In this document: positions 15,329 to 24,329 of the stretch, in pieces
How positions within the stretch are numbered: the first letter of the stretch is position 1
How the letters are laid out: the number at the start of each line of letters is the position of its first letter
Assembly: GCA_030539335.1 (NCBI GenBank)
Contig: JAUNSG010000012.1
Span: 1 to 64,000, forward strand
Direction: 5' to 3'
Length of the DNA: 64,000 bases
From: Eubacteriales bacterium
GTDB taxonomy: Bacteria > Bacillota > Clostridia > Oscillospirales > Butyricicoccaceae
Translations under genes and position numbers: made by a program
The notes under the pieces: model-generated
Database searches by the model: none
What the model was told of the DNA's origin: nothing
What the model saw: only the letters and a program-made list of their open reading frames with translations

Positions 15329-15949
15329 TTGGATCAAAAAGCGCTTTATAATCTCAGTTACGGCGTGTTTCTGCTCGCCACGAAATCCGACGACGTAGTC
15401 AATGGCTGTATTACAAATACCTGTATGCAGGTGGCGAACGACCCGACACGGGTTGCAATTTCGGCGATCAATACAAACTTTACCTGCGAGCTGCTCAAGA
15501 AAAGCGGCGTGTTTGCACTGAGTATCCTCGATCAGAGCTGCAGTTTTGAGACGATAAAGCGTTTTGGCTATCAATCCGGAAGAGATGTCAACAAATTTGA
15601 GGATTTGCAGGTTCCGGTGGATCAAAACGGAATTCCATACCTTGACCGGCAGGCATGTGCGATGCTGAGCTGCCGGGTGATAGACAGCAAGGATCTTGGA
15701 AGCCACACTATTTTTCTTGCGGAAGTAGAAGATGCAAAAGTATTGAGCAGCCGTGCGCCGCTGACGTATGCGGATTACCAATCGAACGTAAAGCCAAAGG
15801 CGAATGCGCCTGCAACCGGGAAGAACATTGTCGGTTGGCGCTGTAAGATTTGCAATTATGTATACGAAGGAAGCGAACTGCCAGCCGACTTTTCCTGTCC
15901 GGTGTGTGGGCATGGCGCGGACGATTTCGAACCGATATATGGAGAATGA
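15329..15949 (+). CDS. hrb: High-molecular-weight rubredoxin: flavin reductase domain fused to rubredoxin
   Basis: A 206-residue fusion. Residues 1-155 are an FMN-binding flavin-reductase-like domain ([20 protein letters not shown], and [13 protein letters not shown]). Residues of about 165-206 are a rubredoxin with [10 protein letters not shown] and [11 protein letters not shown] holding one iron. Such proteins pass electrons from NADH-linked partners to flavodiiron proteins or superoxide reductase. The start is a TTG at 15329 after TTAGAGGTG. No ATG with a ribosome site is available. It is placed between desulfoferrodoxin and rubredoxin in one operon. Confidence 0.9.
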   Translation: MDQKALYNLSYGVFLLATKSDDVVNGCITNTCMQVANDPTRVAISAINTNFTCELLKKSGVFALSILDQSCSFETIKRFGYQSGRDVNKFEDLQVPVDQNGIPYLDRQACAMLSCRVIDSKDLGSHTIFLAEVEDAKVLSSRAPLTYADYQSNVKPKANAPATGKNIVGWRCKICNYVYEGSELPADFSCPVCGHGADDFEPIYGE

Positions 15950-16010
15950 CCGATCAAACGAATGGTTTGCCGGTCAGAACAAGAATAAGATTTCTCAGGA
16001 GGCTATTACA

Positions 16011-16169
16011 ATGAAGAAGTATGTATGCGGCCCTTGCGGCTATGAATATGATCCAGCAGTTGGCGATCCGGACAATGGCATTGCTCCGGGAACGGCGTTT
16101 GAGGATCTGCCGGACGATTGGGTGTGCCCGATCTGCGGTTTAGGCAAAGAAGTTTTTGAAGAGCAGTAA
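16011..16169 (+). CDS. Rubredoxin
   Basis: A 52-residue iron protein that carries single electrons. It has the two ligand pairs [10 protein letters not shown] and CPICGLGKE, and the family segment [26 protein letters not shown] precedes the ATG. It ends the desulfoferrodoxin operon, just before a strong terminator. Confidence 0.95.
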   Translation: MKKYVCGPCGYEYDPAVGDPDNGIAPGTAFEDLPDDWVCPICGLGKEVFEEQ

Positions 16170-16185
16170 GCCGTTTTTTCGACAG

Positions 16186-16222
16186 AACCCCCGAATCTCT
16201 GAAACGAGATTCGGGGGTTTTT
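16186..16222 (+). terminator. Intrinsic terminator of the desulfoferrodoxin operon
   Basis: AACCCCCGAATCTC at 16186-16199 pairs perfectly with GAGATTCGGGGGTT at 16206-16219, then T-run. It may also end the opposing LacI gene. Confidence 0.9.
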
Positions 16223-16237
16223 GGATTTTATTGGGGT

Positions 16238-17248
16238 TTACAGGAGCGGCGCGGTGGATTCGCGCTCGATCAGGGTGACTCCCAGGCTGCATTTTATGAT
16301 ATCGGCCGAACCGGCGGCAATACACAGCAGCCGTTCGACAGCGAGGGCGCCCATGCGGTCGCAGGGGATGCGCATCGTCGTCAGGCTGGGGGTGATGAAT
16401 GTGCTCTGGGAACCGTCGTCAAAGCCGATTACGGAGACATCCTCCGGGACGCGCAGGCCGTGCCGCTGCAGGCCGCGGATGCATCCGGCCGCAATGATAT
16501 CGTTTGCCGCGAAGAATGCGGTCGGGATATCGGAGGAGGAAGCGAGATAGGCTTCCATCTGCCGCGTTGCGGTCTCAAAAATGAGGTCGATATCCACAAT
16601 ATATTTCTCATCATAGGGGAGGTTGAGATCCTGCATCGCCCGTCGGTAACCGACGGCGCGTTCGCAGATACCGCCGATATCGATTTGGCCGCGCAGCAGG
16701 CCAATTTTGCGGTGTCCCAACCGATACAGATACTGAACGGCTTCGTAGGCTCCCGCGATGTTGCTGGTGGCGAGTGTATTGATGTTGAATTGATCGAGCT
16801 GTTTGTCAAGCGAGAGCAGCGGCAGGGAAAAATTACACAGCAGGGCTGCATCCTTATAGGACAATTCGCTGGCGAGGAAAAGAACGCCGACAAGATTTGA
16901 CTGCTGTTCCAATGTCGTCAGGAGCTGATGCAGCTCCGGGGACGTGACAGAGACGATGCTCAGAGTATAGCCCTTCTCATGCGCTTTCTTTTCGGCGCCG
17001 TTTAACAGCTTGACATAGAAATCTTCGTTGCGTTCGCGGATGTGTTCGGTGGCCTTAAAACGGACAAACTTGATTTCTCCCCTTGTCGGGAGATTGGTTA
17101 TTTTGTTTCGGATGGTGTAGCCGTTTTGGACCAGCAGCGCAGCCACGCGGTCGCGGGTGTCCTTCCGCACGCCGGGTTTGTTGTTTAGCACCAGCGATAC
17201 GGTGGAGGTAGCGACCCCTGCCATTTGAGAAATATCTTTTAAAGTCAT
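16238..17248 (-). CDS. LacI-family transcriptional regulator
   Basis: A 336-residue repressor. The N-terminal helix-turn-helix reads TLKDISQMAGVATSTVSLVLNN, followed by the hinge helix region VAALLVQNGY. The rest is a periplasmic-binding-like ligand domain with LGHRKIGLLRG, TAFFAANDIIAAGCIRGLQR and VSVIGFDDGSQSTF. The start at 17248 was chosen because MTLKDIS is the family's normal N-terminus, and GGGGA precedes it. It is divergent from a ribose-type ABC importer, which it most likely represses until the imported sugar binds. Confidence 0.9.
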   Translation of the reverse strand: MTLKDISQMAGVATSTVSLVLNNKPGVRKDTRDRVAALLVQNGYTIRNKITNLPTRGEIKFVRFKATEHIRERNEDFYVKLLNGAEKKAHEKGYTLSIVSVTSPELHQLLTTLEQQSNLVGVLFLASELSYKDAALLCNFSLPLLSLDKQLDQFNINTLATSNIAGAYEAVQYLYRLGHRKIGLLRGQIDIGGICERAVGYRRAMQDLNLPYDEKYIVDIDLIFETATRQMEAYLASSSDIPTAFFAANDIIAAGCIRGLQRHGLRVPEDVSVIGFDDGSQSTFITPSLTTMRIPCDRMGALAVERLLCIAAGSADIIKCSLGVTLIERESTAPLL

Positions 17249-17550
17249 AAGCGAAGTTCCCCGTTTGTGTTGTTCTGTTTTTATTATAGATTGGAAAACG
17301 GGAAATGTCCATATTTTTTTGAAAATTATTCGAAAAAATTCGAATAAATCGAACAAAATTGAAAGTGAGATGGAAAGCGAGAATTTTGAAAAATGGACAA
17401 GAAGTGTGCAAATTAGACAAAAATTTAGGATTAATTATTATTAAAATAGACATTGAAATAATATTAAAAATGTGTTTTAATATTATTACGATAAATTTCG
17501 AAAAATAATTCGAAATCTGGAAAATTAATTCGAAAATAGGAGGAAGGACA
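17249..17550. promoter_or_regulatory. LacI/ABC importer control region with five TTCGAA operator-like sites
   Basis: A 302-base AT-rich gap. TTCGAA occurs at 17329-17334, 17339-17344, 17497-17502, 17509-17514 and 17529-17534. The first two lie in a perfect inverted repeat, TTATTCGAA/TTCGAATAA, around AAAA. The next two form TTTCGAA/TTCGAAA around six bases. LacI-family operators are palindromes with a central CG, which each TTCGAA has. A promoter candidate for the importer is TTGAAA at 17453-17458 and TTTAAT at 17476-17481, placing three sites just downstream of it, a blocking arrangement. Confidence 0.6.
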
Positions 17551-18549
17551 ATGTTGAAAAAAAGAATGCGATTTGCAGCAGCTGCTCTGGCGGCAGGAAT
17601 AGCGATTACATCGCTGGCGGGATGTGGAGGATCTTCCGGAGACAGTGCGGCGGGTTCCGCCTCTGCCTCTTCCGCAGGTGGAGACAGCGATTCTATCAAA
17701 GTGGGTGTTGTACTGAAGACCCTGTCCAATCCGTTCTACGTAACCATGCAGGAAGCGATGGAAGCAAAGGCGGATGAGCTTGGGATGGAAATGGTTCTTC
17801 AGGCTCCGGAGACAGAGACCGAGACCGAAAAGCAGATGCAGATTGTCGAGAATCTGGTCGTACAGCAGATCGAAGGGCTGATTCTGGCGCCGAATGGTTC
17901 CTCCGAGCTGGTTCCGGCGGTCAAGGAAGCCAACGACGCCGATGTTCCGGTTGTCATTCTGGACTCCCGCATTGAAGAGGCGGATCTGGAAGAAGCCGGC
18001 GCCCACATCGAGTGCTTCATCGGTTCGGACAACTATCAGGGCGGACAGCTCGCAGCCGAGGCGATGTCGGAAGCGCTTGGAGGATCGGGCAAGGTTGCTG
18101 TTGTCGAGGGCATCAGCGGCGTCGAATCCAGTGAGCTTCGCGTAGGCGGCTTCAAGGATAAGGTGGAAGAGCTGGGCGGCCTGGAAGTGGTTGCCTCGCA
18201 GCCGGCCGACTGGGAGCAGGAGCAGGGCTACACCGTCACGCAGAATATCCTTCAGGCAAATCCGGATATCGCGGGCATTTTCTGTGCAAACGATATGATG
18301 GCGCTGGGCGCCGTCAAGGCGATTGAAGACGCCGGCATGGAAGAACAGGTCACCGTTATCGGCTTCGATGCAACGGACGATGCAAAGGCAGCCATCTCCG
18401 AAGGCAGAATGTATGCCTCGGTTGGACAGGACCCGGCGCTGATGGGCGAGCAGGCACTGGAAGTTATCCAGAGCATCAAGGATGGCAGCTCTTACGAAGA
18501 AGAGTATGCAATGGACGTAAAAGTAGTTACAGCGGATGATATCGGATAA
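17551..18549 (+). CDS. Sugar ABC transporter substrate-binding lipoprotein (RbsB-like)
   Basis: A 332-residue lipoprotein. The signal peptide ends with SLAGC, giving lipid-modified Cys25, followed by a Gly/Ser linker. The mature part is a type I periplasmic-binding protein: IKVGVVLKTLSNPFYVTMQE, VPVVILDSRI, GSDNYQGGQLAAEAM, GIFCANDMMALGAVKAIE and VIGFDATDDAKAAI. It captures a ribose-, allose- or inositol-like sugar outside the cell for the ATPase and permease encoded next. GGAGGA precedes the ATG. Confidence 0.9.
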   Translation: MLKKRMRFAAAALAAGIAITSLAGCGGSSGDSAAGSASASSAGGDSDSIKVGVVLKTLSNPFYVTMQEAMEAKADELGMEMVLQAPETETETEKQMQIVENLVVQQIEGLILAPNGSSELVPAVKEANDADVPVVILDSRIEEADLEEAGAHIECFIGSDNYQGGQLAAEAMSEALGGSGKVAVVEGISGVESSELRVGGFKDKVEELGGLEVVASQPADWEQEQGYTVTQNILQANPDIAGIFCANDMMALGAVKAIEDAGMEEQVTVIGFDATDDAKAAISEGRMYASVGQDPALMGEQALEVIQSIKDGSSYEEEYAMDVKVVTADDIG

Positions 18550-18557
18550 GATACTCC

Positions 18558-18594
18558 TTGGCACGGAGGACGCAGCGTGCGTTTTCCGTGCCAA
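18558..18594 (+). terminator. Intercistronic hairpin between binding protein and ATPase genes
   Basis: TTGGCACGGA at 18558-18567 pairs perfectly with TCCGTGCCAA at 18585-18594. Only AAACTGC follows, so it is at best a leaky terminator. Such hairpins are known to raise binding-protein mRNA over that of the membrane subunits. Confidence 0.5.
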
Positions 18595-18623
18595 AACTGC
18601 AAGGTCGAGAAAGGTACGGAGTT

Positions 18624-20135
18624 ATGAATCAGAAAACTATCGTTTCGATGGAGCATATTACGGTCGTATTTCCCGGCGTAAAGGCGTTGGATGATGTCTC
18701 CTTCTCCCTGCGGAGCGGGGAAGTCCATGTCCTTTTGGGTGAGAATGGCGCAGGAAAATCAACACTGGTGAAGGTCCTTTCGGGTGTGTATCGAAAGAAT
18801 GCCGGAACGGTATATGTTGATGGAGAGGAAGTCAATTTCAGTTCGACAAAGGAAGCGCAGGAAGCGGGCGTAAATATCGTTCATCAAGAATTAAATTTAA
18901 TTCCCTATTTGACGGTTGCCGAAAATATTTTTCTCGGACATGAGCCGAAAAAACATGGAATCATTGACTGGAAACGGATGTTTTCCGAAACAGAGACCAT
19001 TTTGGAAAATTTGGGGGTCGACATTCCGGCAAAGGCAGAATTGAGAACACTGAGTGTGGCACAGCAGCAGATGGTTGAGATTGCGAAAGCAGTCCGTTTG
19101 GAATCCAAGGTAATTGTTTTAGACGAACCGACCTCCTCTCTGACGGACAAAGAGATCGACGCATTGTTTGAGATTATGCGGTCTCTTCGCGACAAAGGGG
19201 TAGGCATTATTTATATTTCCCATCGTTTTGACGAAATCAAGCGAATCTGTGACCGGGCGACCATCATGCGCGATGGAAAATACATCGACACCGTCGATGT
19301 AGCCGAAACAGAGATCGACGATATGATCCGGATGATGGTTGGACGGGAACTGACCGACATGTATCCCAAAACTCCGGCGGAGATCGGCGACGTCCTGTTG
19401 GAGGCGAAGCATTTCTCCACCGAAGAGAAACTGCGGGATTGTTCCATTTACGTCCGGCGCGGAGAAATCCTCGCATTGGCCGGCCTGATGGGTGCGGGAC
19501 GTACCGAACTGGCGCGTGCCATCATCGGCGCCGATCCCATCCATGCGGGAGAATTGTTCTTGAACGGGACAAAGATTTCGGTAAAGCACCCAAAGGATGC
19601 CGTAAAGCACGGCATTGGCCTGGTTCCGGAGGATCGGAAACAGCAGGGATTGGTTCTGGGCATGAGCATCGGGAAGAATATTACCCTCGCGAACCTGTCC
19701 AAGACGATGAAATCCGGTATGCTGAACAGCCGGGTGGAACGATCGCTTGGCGACGATGCGGTCAAGAATTTGAACATACGGACGCCGAATCTGGAGCAGC
19801 GCGTGAAGTTCCTGTCCGGCGGCAACCAGCAAAAGGTTGTCATTGCAAAATGGCTTTTGGCAGAGGGAAACGTCCTGATTTTTGACGAGCCGACCCGAGG
19901 GATTGACGTCGGCGCAAAGAGCGAAATTTACCGCATCATGTGTGAACTCGCACAGAGTGGAATGGCAATTATCATGATATCGTCCGAGCTTCCGGAGGTC
20001 TTGGCGATGAGCGACCGGATTTACGTGATGTGCAATGGCGAGGTACGCGGCGAACTGACGCGGGAAGAGGCCACACAGGAAAAGATTATGTACTACGCAA
20101 CAGGAGGAAAGGACCATGAAAGGGAAGAAGATTAA
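18624..20135 (+). CDS. Sugar ABC transporter ATP-binding protein (RbsA/MglA-like)
   Basis: A 503-residue protein with two fused nucleotide-binding domains. The first has Walker A GENGAGKST (residues 39-47), signature LSVAQQQMVEIAKA and Walker B VIVLDEPTSSLT. The second has the degenerate Walker A GLMGAGRTEL usual for this family, signature LSGGNQQKV and Walker B LIFDEPTRGIDVG. It powers sugar import with the permease RbsC-like subunit, whose gene overlaps its end by 20 bases. The ATG at 18624 was chosen for the family N-terminus. Confidence 0.95.
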   Translation: MNQKTIVSMEHITVVFPGVKALDDVSFSLRSGEVHVLLGENGAGKSTLVKVLSGVYRKNAGTVYVDGEEVNFSSTKEAQEAGVNIVHQELNLIPYLTVAENIFLGHEPKKHGIIDWKRMFSETETILENLGVDIPAKAELRTLSVAQQQMVEIAKAVRLESKVIVLDEPTSSLTDKEIDALFEIMRSLRDKGVGIIYISHRFDEIKRICDRATIMRDGKYIDTVDVAETEIDDMIRMMVGRELTDMYPKTPAEIGDVLLEAKHFSTEEKLRDCSIYVRRGEILALAGLMGAGRTELARAIIGADPIHAGELFLNGTKISVKHPKDAVKHGIGLVPEDRKQQGLVLGMSIGKNITLANLSKTMKSGMLNSRVERSLGDDAVKNLNIRTPNLEQRVKFLSGGNQQKVVIAKWLLAEGNVLIFDEPTRGIDVGAKSEIYRIMCELAQSGMAIIMISSELPEVLAMSDRIYVMCNGEVRGELTREEATQEKIMYYATGGKDHEREED

Positions 20136-21057
20136 ATTTAGTAATATCCCGACGACCGTTATTACGCTGATCGCACTGATTATTTTGTGTATTATCCTAT
20201 CAGTTGCATCCCCGTATTTTTTGACGCAGAAAAACCTCACCAATGCGGTCCTTCAATGTGCGATTAATGCGACGCTGGCCTGCGGTATGACCTTTGTCAT
20301 CCTGACCGGCGGCATCGACCTCTCGGTTGGATCGGTTGTCGCCTTTGTGGGCGTCATGCTGGGCACCTTCGTCCAAGGAGGAATGAACCTTCCTCTTGCA
20401 ATCCTCCTGAGCATTATCATCGGCGGCATTGCGGGTGTAATTAATGGATTTCTGGTAACTCTGGTGAAGCTCCCGCCGTTTATTGCGACCCTGGGCACGA
20501 TGAGCATTGGGCGCGGCATGGCGCTGGCCAAGACCGGAGGCCGTTCCATCCAGGGCCTGGGCTCGGGTATGAAGTTCATCGGCAACGGCACCATCCTGGG
20601 AATCCCGGTCATGATCCTCATCATGGTTGTGGTATTTCTCATCGGTATCTTCCTTTTGAAATATACCAAAACCGGACGCTATGTCTACGCAGTCGGCGGA
20701 AACCTGGAGGCAACCAAGCTTTCGGGCATCAACACAAACCGATATATTATGTTTGTATATCTGTTCAGCGGCATCATGTCCGGCATTGCGGCGGTCATGC
20801 TGACCGGACGACTGGATGCAGCCCAGCCGATTGCAGGCGACGGCTATGAGATGAATGCGATTGCAGCGGCGGTCATCGGCGGTACGAGTATGACGGGCGG
20901 CGAAGGCGGCCTGTTGGGCACGATCCTGGGCGCCTTGTTTATCAGTATCCTGAACAACGGACTGAATCTGCTCAATGTCTCGTCGTACATTCAGCAGGTA
21001 GCCATCGGACTGGTTATCATCTTCGCCGTTGCGCTGGATGCGCTGCGCTCCAAATAA
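20116..21057 (+). CDS. Sugar ABC transporter permease (RbsC-like)
   Basis: A 313-residue membrane protein with about eight to ten helices of the ribose/galactoside permease family. Landmarks are LACGMTFVILTGGIDLSVGSV, NGFLVTLVKLPPFIATLGTM, KTGRYVYAVGGNLEATKLSGIN and AAAVIGGTSMTGGEGG. AGGAGGAAAGGACC precedes the ATG, which lies inside the end of the ATPase gene, so the two are translationally coupled. The two oxidoreductase genes follow in the same direction. Confidence 0.95.
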   Translation: MKGKKIKFSNIPTTVITLIALIILCIILSVASPYFLTQKNLTNAVLQCAINATLACGMTFVILTGGIDLSVGSVVAFVGVMLGTFVQGGMNLPLAILLSIIIGGIAGVINGFLVTLVKLPPFIATLGTMSIGRGMALAKTGGRSIQGLGSGMKFIGNGTILGIPVMILIMVVVFLIGIFLLKYTKTGRYVYAVGGNLEATKLSGINTNRYIMFVYLFSGIMSGIAAVMLTGRLDAAQPIAGDGYEMNAIAAAVIGGTSMTGGEGGLLGTILGALFISILNNGLNLLNVSSYIQQVAIGLVIIFAVALDALRSK

Positions 21058-21100
21058 ACAGAAATTTTGATCGACACGAGTTAGAGAGGTGGACGACTTT

Positions 21101-22123
21101 ATGAAAAAAACCATACGTCTTGGCATTTTGGGATTGGGCAGAATTGGCATTATGCATGCACAGAATATCCTGGCGATGCCGGAATTTGAAGTTGTTATGG
21201 GTGCGGACCCGTTTTTGACGGAGGAGCGGGAAAAGGAACTGCTGGCGATGGGTATCCCCGCCTGCACGCGCGATCCGGAGGATATCTTCTCCCATCCGGA
21301 TATCGATGCGGTGGTAATCTGTTCGACCACCGACACCCATTCCGAGTTTATCATCCGCGCCGCCAGGGCCGGAAAGGATATCTTTTGCGAAAAGCCGATC
21401 GACCACGACGTTGGACGCATTTTGGAAGCGATCCGCGCGGTAAACGAGGCAAAGGTGATCTTACAGGTCGGCTTTATGCATCGGTTTGACCGGCATCATG
21501 GCGCACTGGCAGAAGTGCTGCACAGCGGACAGCTCGGTGCGGTCGAGGTGGTCAAGATCACGTCGCGCGACCCGGCGCCCCCGTCCATGGAGTATATCCG
21601 CACTTCCGGCGGCATCTTTGTGGATTTCATGATTCACGACTTTGACATGGCACGGTTCCTGACCCAGAGCGAAGCGGTTGGCGTCTTTGCGACCGGAACC
21701 ACGGTGTGCGACCCGGAGATTGCCGAGCAGGGGGATTTCGGAAGCGGACACGCGATTGTCAAGTTTGCAAACGGGACGATTGCGGTGCTGGAGAGCACCC
21801 GCCGTGCGACCTTCGGACACGACCAGCGCATCGAAGCGCTGGGCAGCAAGGGCCTGGTCACGGATGACAATGTATATGACAGCAACATCCATGTATACAA
21901 CGACGAATGCTGCTACCACACGGCCAGAATCCCGTGGCACTTCCAGGGACGGTATAAAGAGGCCTATCTGGTCGAGCTGCAGGCGTTTGCCAAGGCGGTG
22001 CTGGAGCGCGCGGAATCGCCGGTCAACGGCTGGGACGGCCTGCAGGCGGTGCTGATTGCCGAGGCGGCGGCGCGTTCGGCCAAGAGCGGCAAGTATGAAT
22101 TGGTGGAAACCATCGAAATCTAA
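21101..22123 (+). CDS. Gfo/Idh/MocA oxidoreductase, inositol 2-dehydrogenase-like
   Basis: A 340-residue NAD(P)-dependent dehydrogenase. The Rossmann motif is LGILGLGRIGIMHAQNI. FCEKPIDHDVG holds the EKP motif with the catalytic Lys. VGFMHRFDRHH and a GGIFVDFMIHDFDMARF segment match the inositol dehydrogenase (IolG) subgroup, including the D-x3-H pair. It would oxidise a hydroxyl of an imported inositol or sugar. It is encoded right after the ribose-type permease in one operon, so its substrate is probably the imported compound. The start at 21101 follows AGAGGTGG. Confidence 0.85.
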   Translation: MKKTIRLGILGLGRIGIMHAQNILAMPEFEVVMGADPFLTEEREKELLAMGIPACTRDPEDIFSHPDIDAVVICSTTDTHSEFIIRAARAGKDIFCEKPIDHDVGRILEAIRAVNEAKVILQVGFMHRFDRHHGALAEVLHSGQLGAVEVVKITSRDPAPPSMEYIRTSGGIFVDFMIHDFDMARFLTQSEAVGVFATGTTVCDPEIAEQGDFGSGHAIVKFANGTIAVLESTRRATFGHDQRIEALGSKGLVTDDNVYDSNIHVYNDECCYHTARIPWHFQGRYKEAYLVELQAFAKAVLERAESPVNGWDGLQAVLIAEAAARSAKSGKYELVETIEI

Positions 22124-22135
22124 GGGAGGGAACGT

Positions 22136-23275
22136 ATGAAATTAAAATTCGGTATGGTCGGAGGTGCCGGGGGAGGCATTTCCCCCATGCATATGCGTGG
22201 GGCGACGATCGACTTTATGGCGGAGCTGGCTGCGGGCTGCTTCAGCCGCAAGGCGGAAAAGAATGCGAAACAGGCAGAGCTTTGGGGCGTCACAGACACC
22301 AGCCGTGTCTATCCGGATTACAAGACGATGGCGGAGCAGGAGAGCCTGCGCCAGGGGGACGACCGTCTGGATTTCGTCGTCATTGTCACGCCGAACGACA
22401 CGCATTATGAGATCGCAAAGCTGTTTTTGCAGAAGGGCTTTCCTCTCGTTTGTGACAAACCGTTGGCACTGACGGTTGAGGAAGCCGAGGAGCTGGAACA
22501 GCTCGCGGAGGAAAACGGTCTCCTGTTTGCGGTCACCTATACCTATTCGGGCTATGCCATGATCCGTCAGGCGCGGGAGATGATCGAGCATGGAGACATT
22601 GGGGAGATTACCTACATCAATGCCGAGTATCCGCAGGAATGGCTGTCGCTGGCCCTGGTGCAGGAAAACAGCGCCAACGCGATGTGGCGCCTGGACCCCA
22701 AACAGGCTGGAAAATCGCAGGCGACGGCGGACATCGGGACGCACATTGAATATCTGGTCAAGGCAGCGACCGGGCTTTCCCCCAAGCGTGTCCTGGCGAA
22801 ATTCGACCACATCCCGCCGACCCTGGCGATGGAGAGCAATACAACCATTCTCTGTGAGTATCCAAACAATGTGACGGGCCTGTTGTGGGCCTCCCAGATC
22901 GCCATCGGACAGGAGTGCGATTTGCGCCTGCGTGTCTTCGGCACAAAGGGGGCCATTGAATGGCAGCATCAGGACGCCAACCGGCTGAAAGTGACCAAGC
23001 TGGGCGGACCGGTGCAGTACTATTCGGCTGACAGCCCGTACAATTATCCCGAATCCGTTCGCCTGTCGCGCACCAATCCGGGCCATCCGGAAGGGCTGTT
23101 CGAAGCGTTTGGCAATATCTATCGTTCGTTTATGGAAAACCTGATCGCCCGTCGGGAAGGCAGGGAGCCGGAGAGCTTTACCTACCCGACTGTGGCGGAC
23201 GGCGTCGACGGCGTTCGATTCATTGATGCCTGCGTCAAGAGCAACGAAAATGGCAGCGTATGGGTTGACGTATAG
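22136..23275 (+). CDS. Gfo/Idh/MocA oxidoreductase, second copy, larger subfamily
   Basis: A 379-residue dehydrogenase only distantly like the preceding one. It has GMVGGAGGGISPMHMRGA in place of the usual GxGxxG spacing, VTPNDTHYEIAKLFLQ, VCDKPLALTVEEAEEL with the KP motif, and ATADIGTHIEYLVKAATG carrying the Asp and His. This longer subfamily acts on keto-inositols and sugars in several catabolic clusters. It lies 12 bases after the first dehydrogenase, so the two probably act in sequence, for instance as an oxidation followed by a stereospecific reduction (epimerisation). That is inference. Confidence 0.85.
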   Translation: MKLKFGMVGGAGGGISPMHMRGATIDFMAELAAGCFSRKAEKNAKQAELWGVTDTSRVYPDYKTMAEQESLRQGDDRLDFVVIVTPNDTHYEIAKLFLQKGFPLVCDKPLALTVEEAEELEQLAEENGLLFAVTYTYSGYAMIRQAREMIEHGDIGEITYINAEYPQEWLSLALVQENSANAMWRLDPKQAGKSQATADIGTHIEYLVKAATGLSPKRVLAKFDHIPPTLAMESNTTILCEYPNNVTGLLWASQIAIGQECDLRLRVFGTKGAIEWQHQDANRLKVTKLGGPVQYYSADSPYNYPESVRLSRTNPGHPEGLFEAFGNIYRSFMENLIARREGREPESFTYPTVADGVDGVRFIDACVKSNENGSVWVDV

Positions 23276-23421
23276 ACTCCAAGTTTCTTTTTCCAAAAGC
23301 GGCTTCTGATTAGGCCTCCTCGATCAGGAGCTGCTTTGTTTGTGGCTTCCGGTCTTTCTTTTTGACGCCGGATGCGGTACAATAAATGCATCTGGGATAA
23401 GGAAGAAGGAGGATCACGGCA

Positions 23422-23958
23422 ATGCTGGTAATTGACTGCTGTATTCGAGGAGAGGAATCGGCGACGAGAACATATTATGAGGCGTATCTGGAAACACTGC
23501 CCGCGTCGACACCGGTTGAGATTGTGAAGCTGGCGGAAGAGGCGCTCACACCGCTTTCGGCAGAGGATGTCCGCAGGCGTGACCGTGGGGACTTTGACGA
23601 TGCATTCTTTCGTTATGCCAGACAGTTCCGGGAGGCGGATGAGATACTGATTGCCGCACCGTTCTGGGATCTGTCCTTTCCGTCGCTGCTCAAGGTGTAT
23701 CTGGAGCAGGTCTGCGTCACCGGGCTGACCTTCGGCTACGAGGATGGCGCGTGCGTCGGCTATTGTAAGGCGAAACGGCTGCTGTATTTTTCGACCTGCG
23801 GCGGATTTGTGGGGGAGAACCACCTCGGTTTTGAATACGTAAAAGCGGTCGCCGCCATGCTGGGAATTCATTCTTGTGTTCCGTATGTGATCGAGGGGAT
23901 GGATATCGACCCGTCCAGACGCGAACAGATTTTGCAGGAGAAGATCGCCGAATTGTAA
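23422..23958 (+). CDS. Flavodoxin-fold NAD(P)H-dependent oxidoreductase
   Basis: A 178-residue protein of the azoreductase/NQO-type flavodoxin-like fold. It opens MLVIDCCIRGEESATR, with the phosphate-binding loop in place of SPR. DEILIAAPFWDLSFPSLLKVYLEQV matches the family core (AxPxWNFSxPxxLKxxID), and a YFSTCGG segment follows. It would reduce quinones, azo compounds or nitroaromatics using FMN. It has its own ribosome site (AAGAAGGAGGATCACGGCA). It stands alone between the importer cluster and mntP. Confidence 0.8.
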   Translation: MLVIDCCIRGEESATRTYYEAYLETLPASTPVEIVKLAEEALTPLSAEDVRRRDRGDFDDAFFRYARQFREADEILIAAPFWDLSFPSLLKVYLEQVCVTGLTFGYEDGACVGYCKAKRLLYFSTCGGFVGENHLGFEYVKAVAAMLGIHSCVPYVIEGMDIDPSRREQILQEKIAEL

Positions 23959-24044
23959 GGGAGAAACAAAAACACAGACGGCCTGTCCCGGCTCGGACGG
24001 GCTGTTTTGGTTTCTCGGGATGCGGCGGTGCGCTGTAGTTGTGC

Positions 24045-24074
24045 TTGACTAACTCGTGCAACACAGGATATACT
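24045..24074 (+). promoter_or_regulatory. Sigma-A promoter of the mntP riboswitch transcript
   Basis: TTGACT at 24045-24050 and TATACT at 24069-24074 with an 18-base spacer, about 25 bases before the riboswitch. Confidence 0.65.
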
Positions 24075-24098
24075 AAACAAAATCAAAAAACAGTGTTC

Positions 24099-24222
24099 TT
24101 GAGGGAGTAGCAAGCATATCTTTTGAGATGTGCAGCAAGTCAACATACTGACCGCTGGTCTGGCTTGCTTTAATATGCGAGACTCATGGGTAACCGCTGG
24201 TTGCCGTGTATGAGTTATGCCC
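24099..24222 (+). promoter_or_regulatory. yybP-ykoY manganese riboswitch
   Basis: The sequence has the hallmarks of the class: GAGGGAGTAGCAAGC at the start, TCAACATACTGACC and GGTCTGGCTTGC in the first leg, ATGCGAGACTCATGG in the second leg, and a closing TGAGTTATGCCC. These form the two-legged Mn2+ sensor in which the conserved L1 and L3 loops meet. It precedes an intrinsic terminator and mntP, the classic target. Mn2+ binding is expected to prevent termination and raise exporter synthesis. Confidence 0.9.
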
Positions 24223-24243
24223 TTTTTTCCTTGGAACGTATTA

Positions 24244-24278
24244 CTCAGGCATGGCAGAGGCTTTGCCTGAGTTTTTTA
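24244..24278 (+). terminator. Riboswitch-controlled terminator upstream of mntP
   Basis: CTCAGGCA at 24244-24251 pairs with TGCCTGAG at 24264-24271, then six Ts. ATGCC at the end of the riboswitch could instead pair with GGCAT in the 5' arm as a competing structure. Confidence 0.8.
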
Positions 24279-24329
24279 TCGGGGCAACGTGCGGCGGGCA
24301 TTGTTTGACAGAATTTAGGAGGAAAACAA

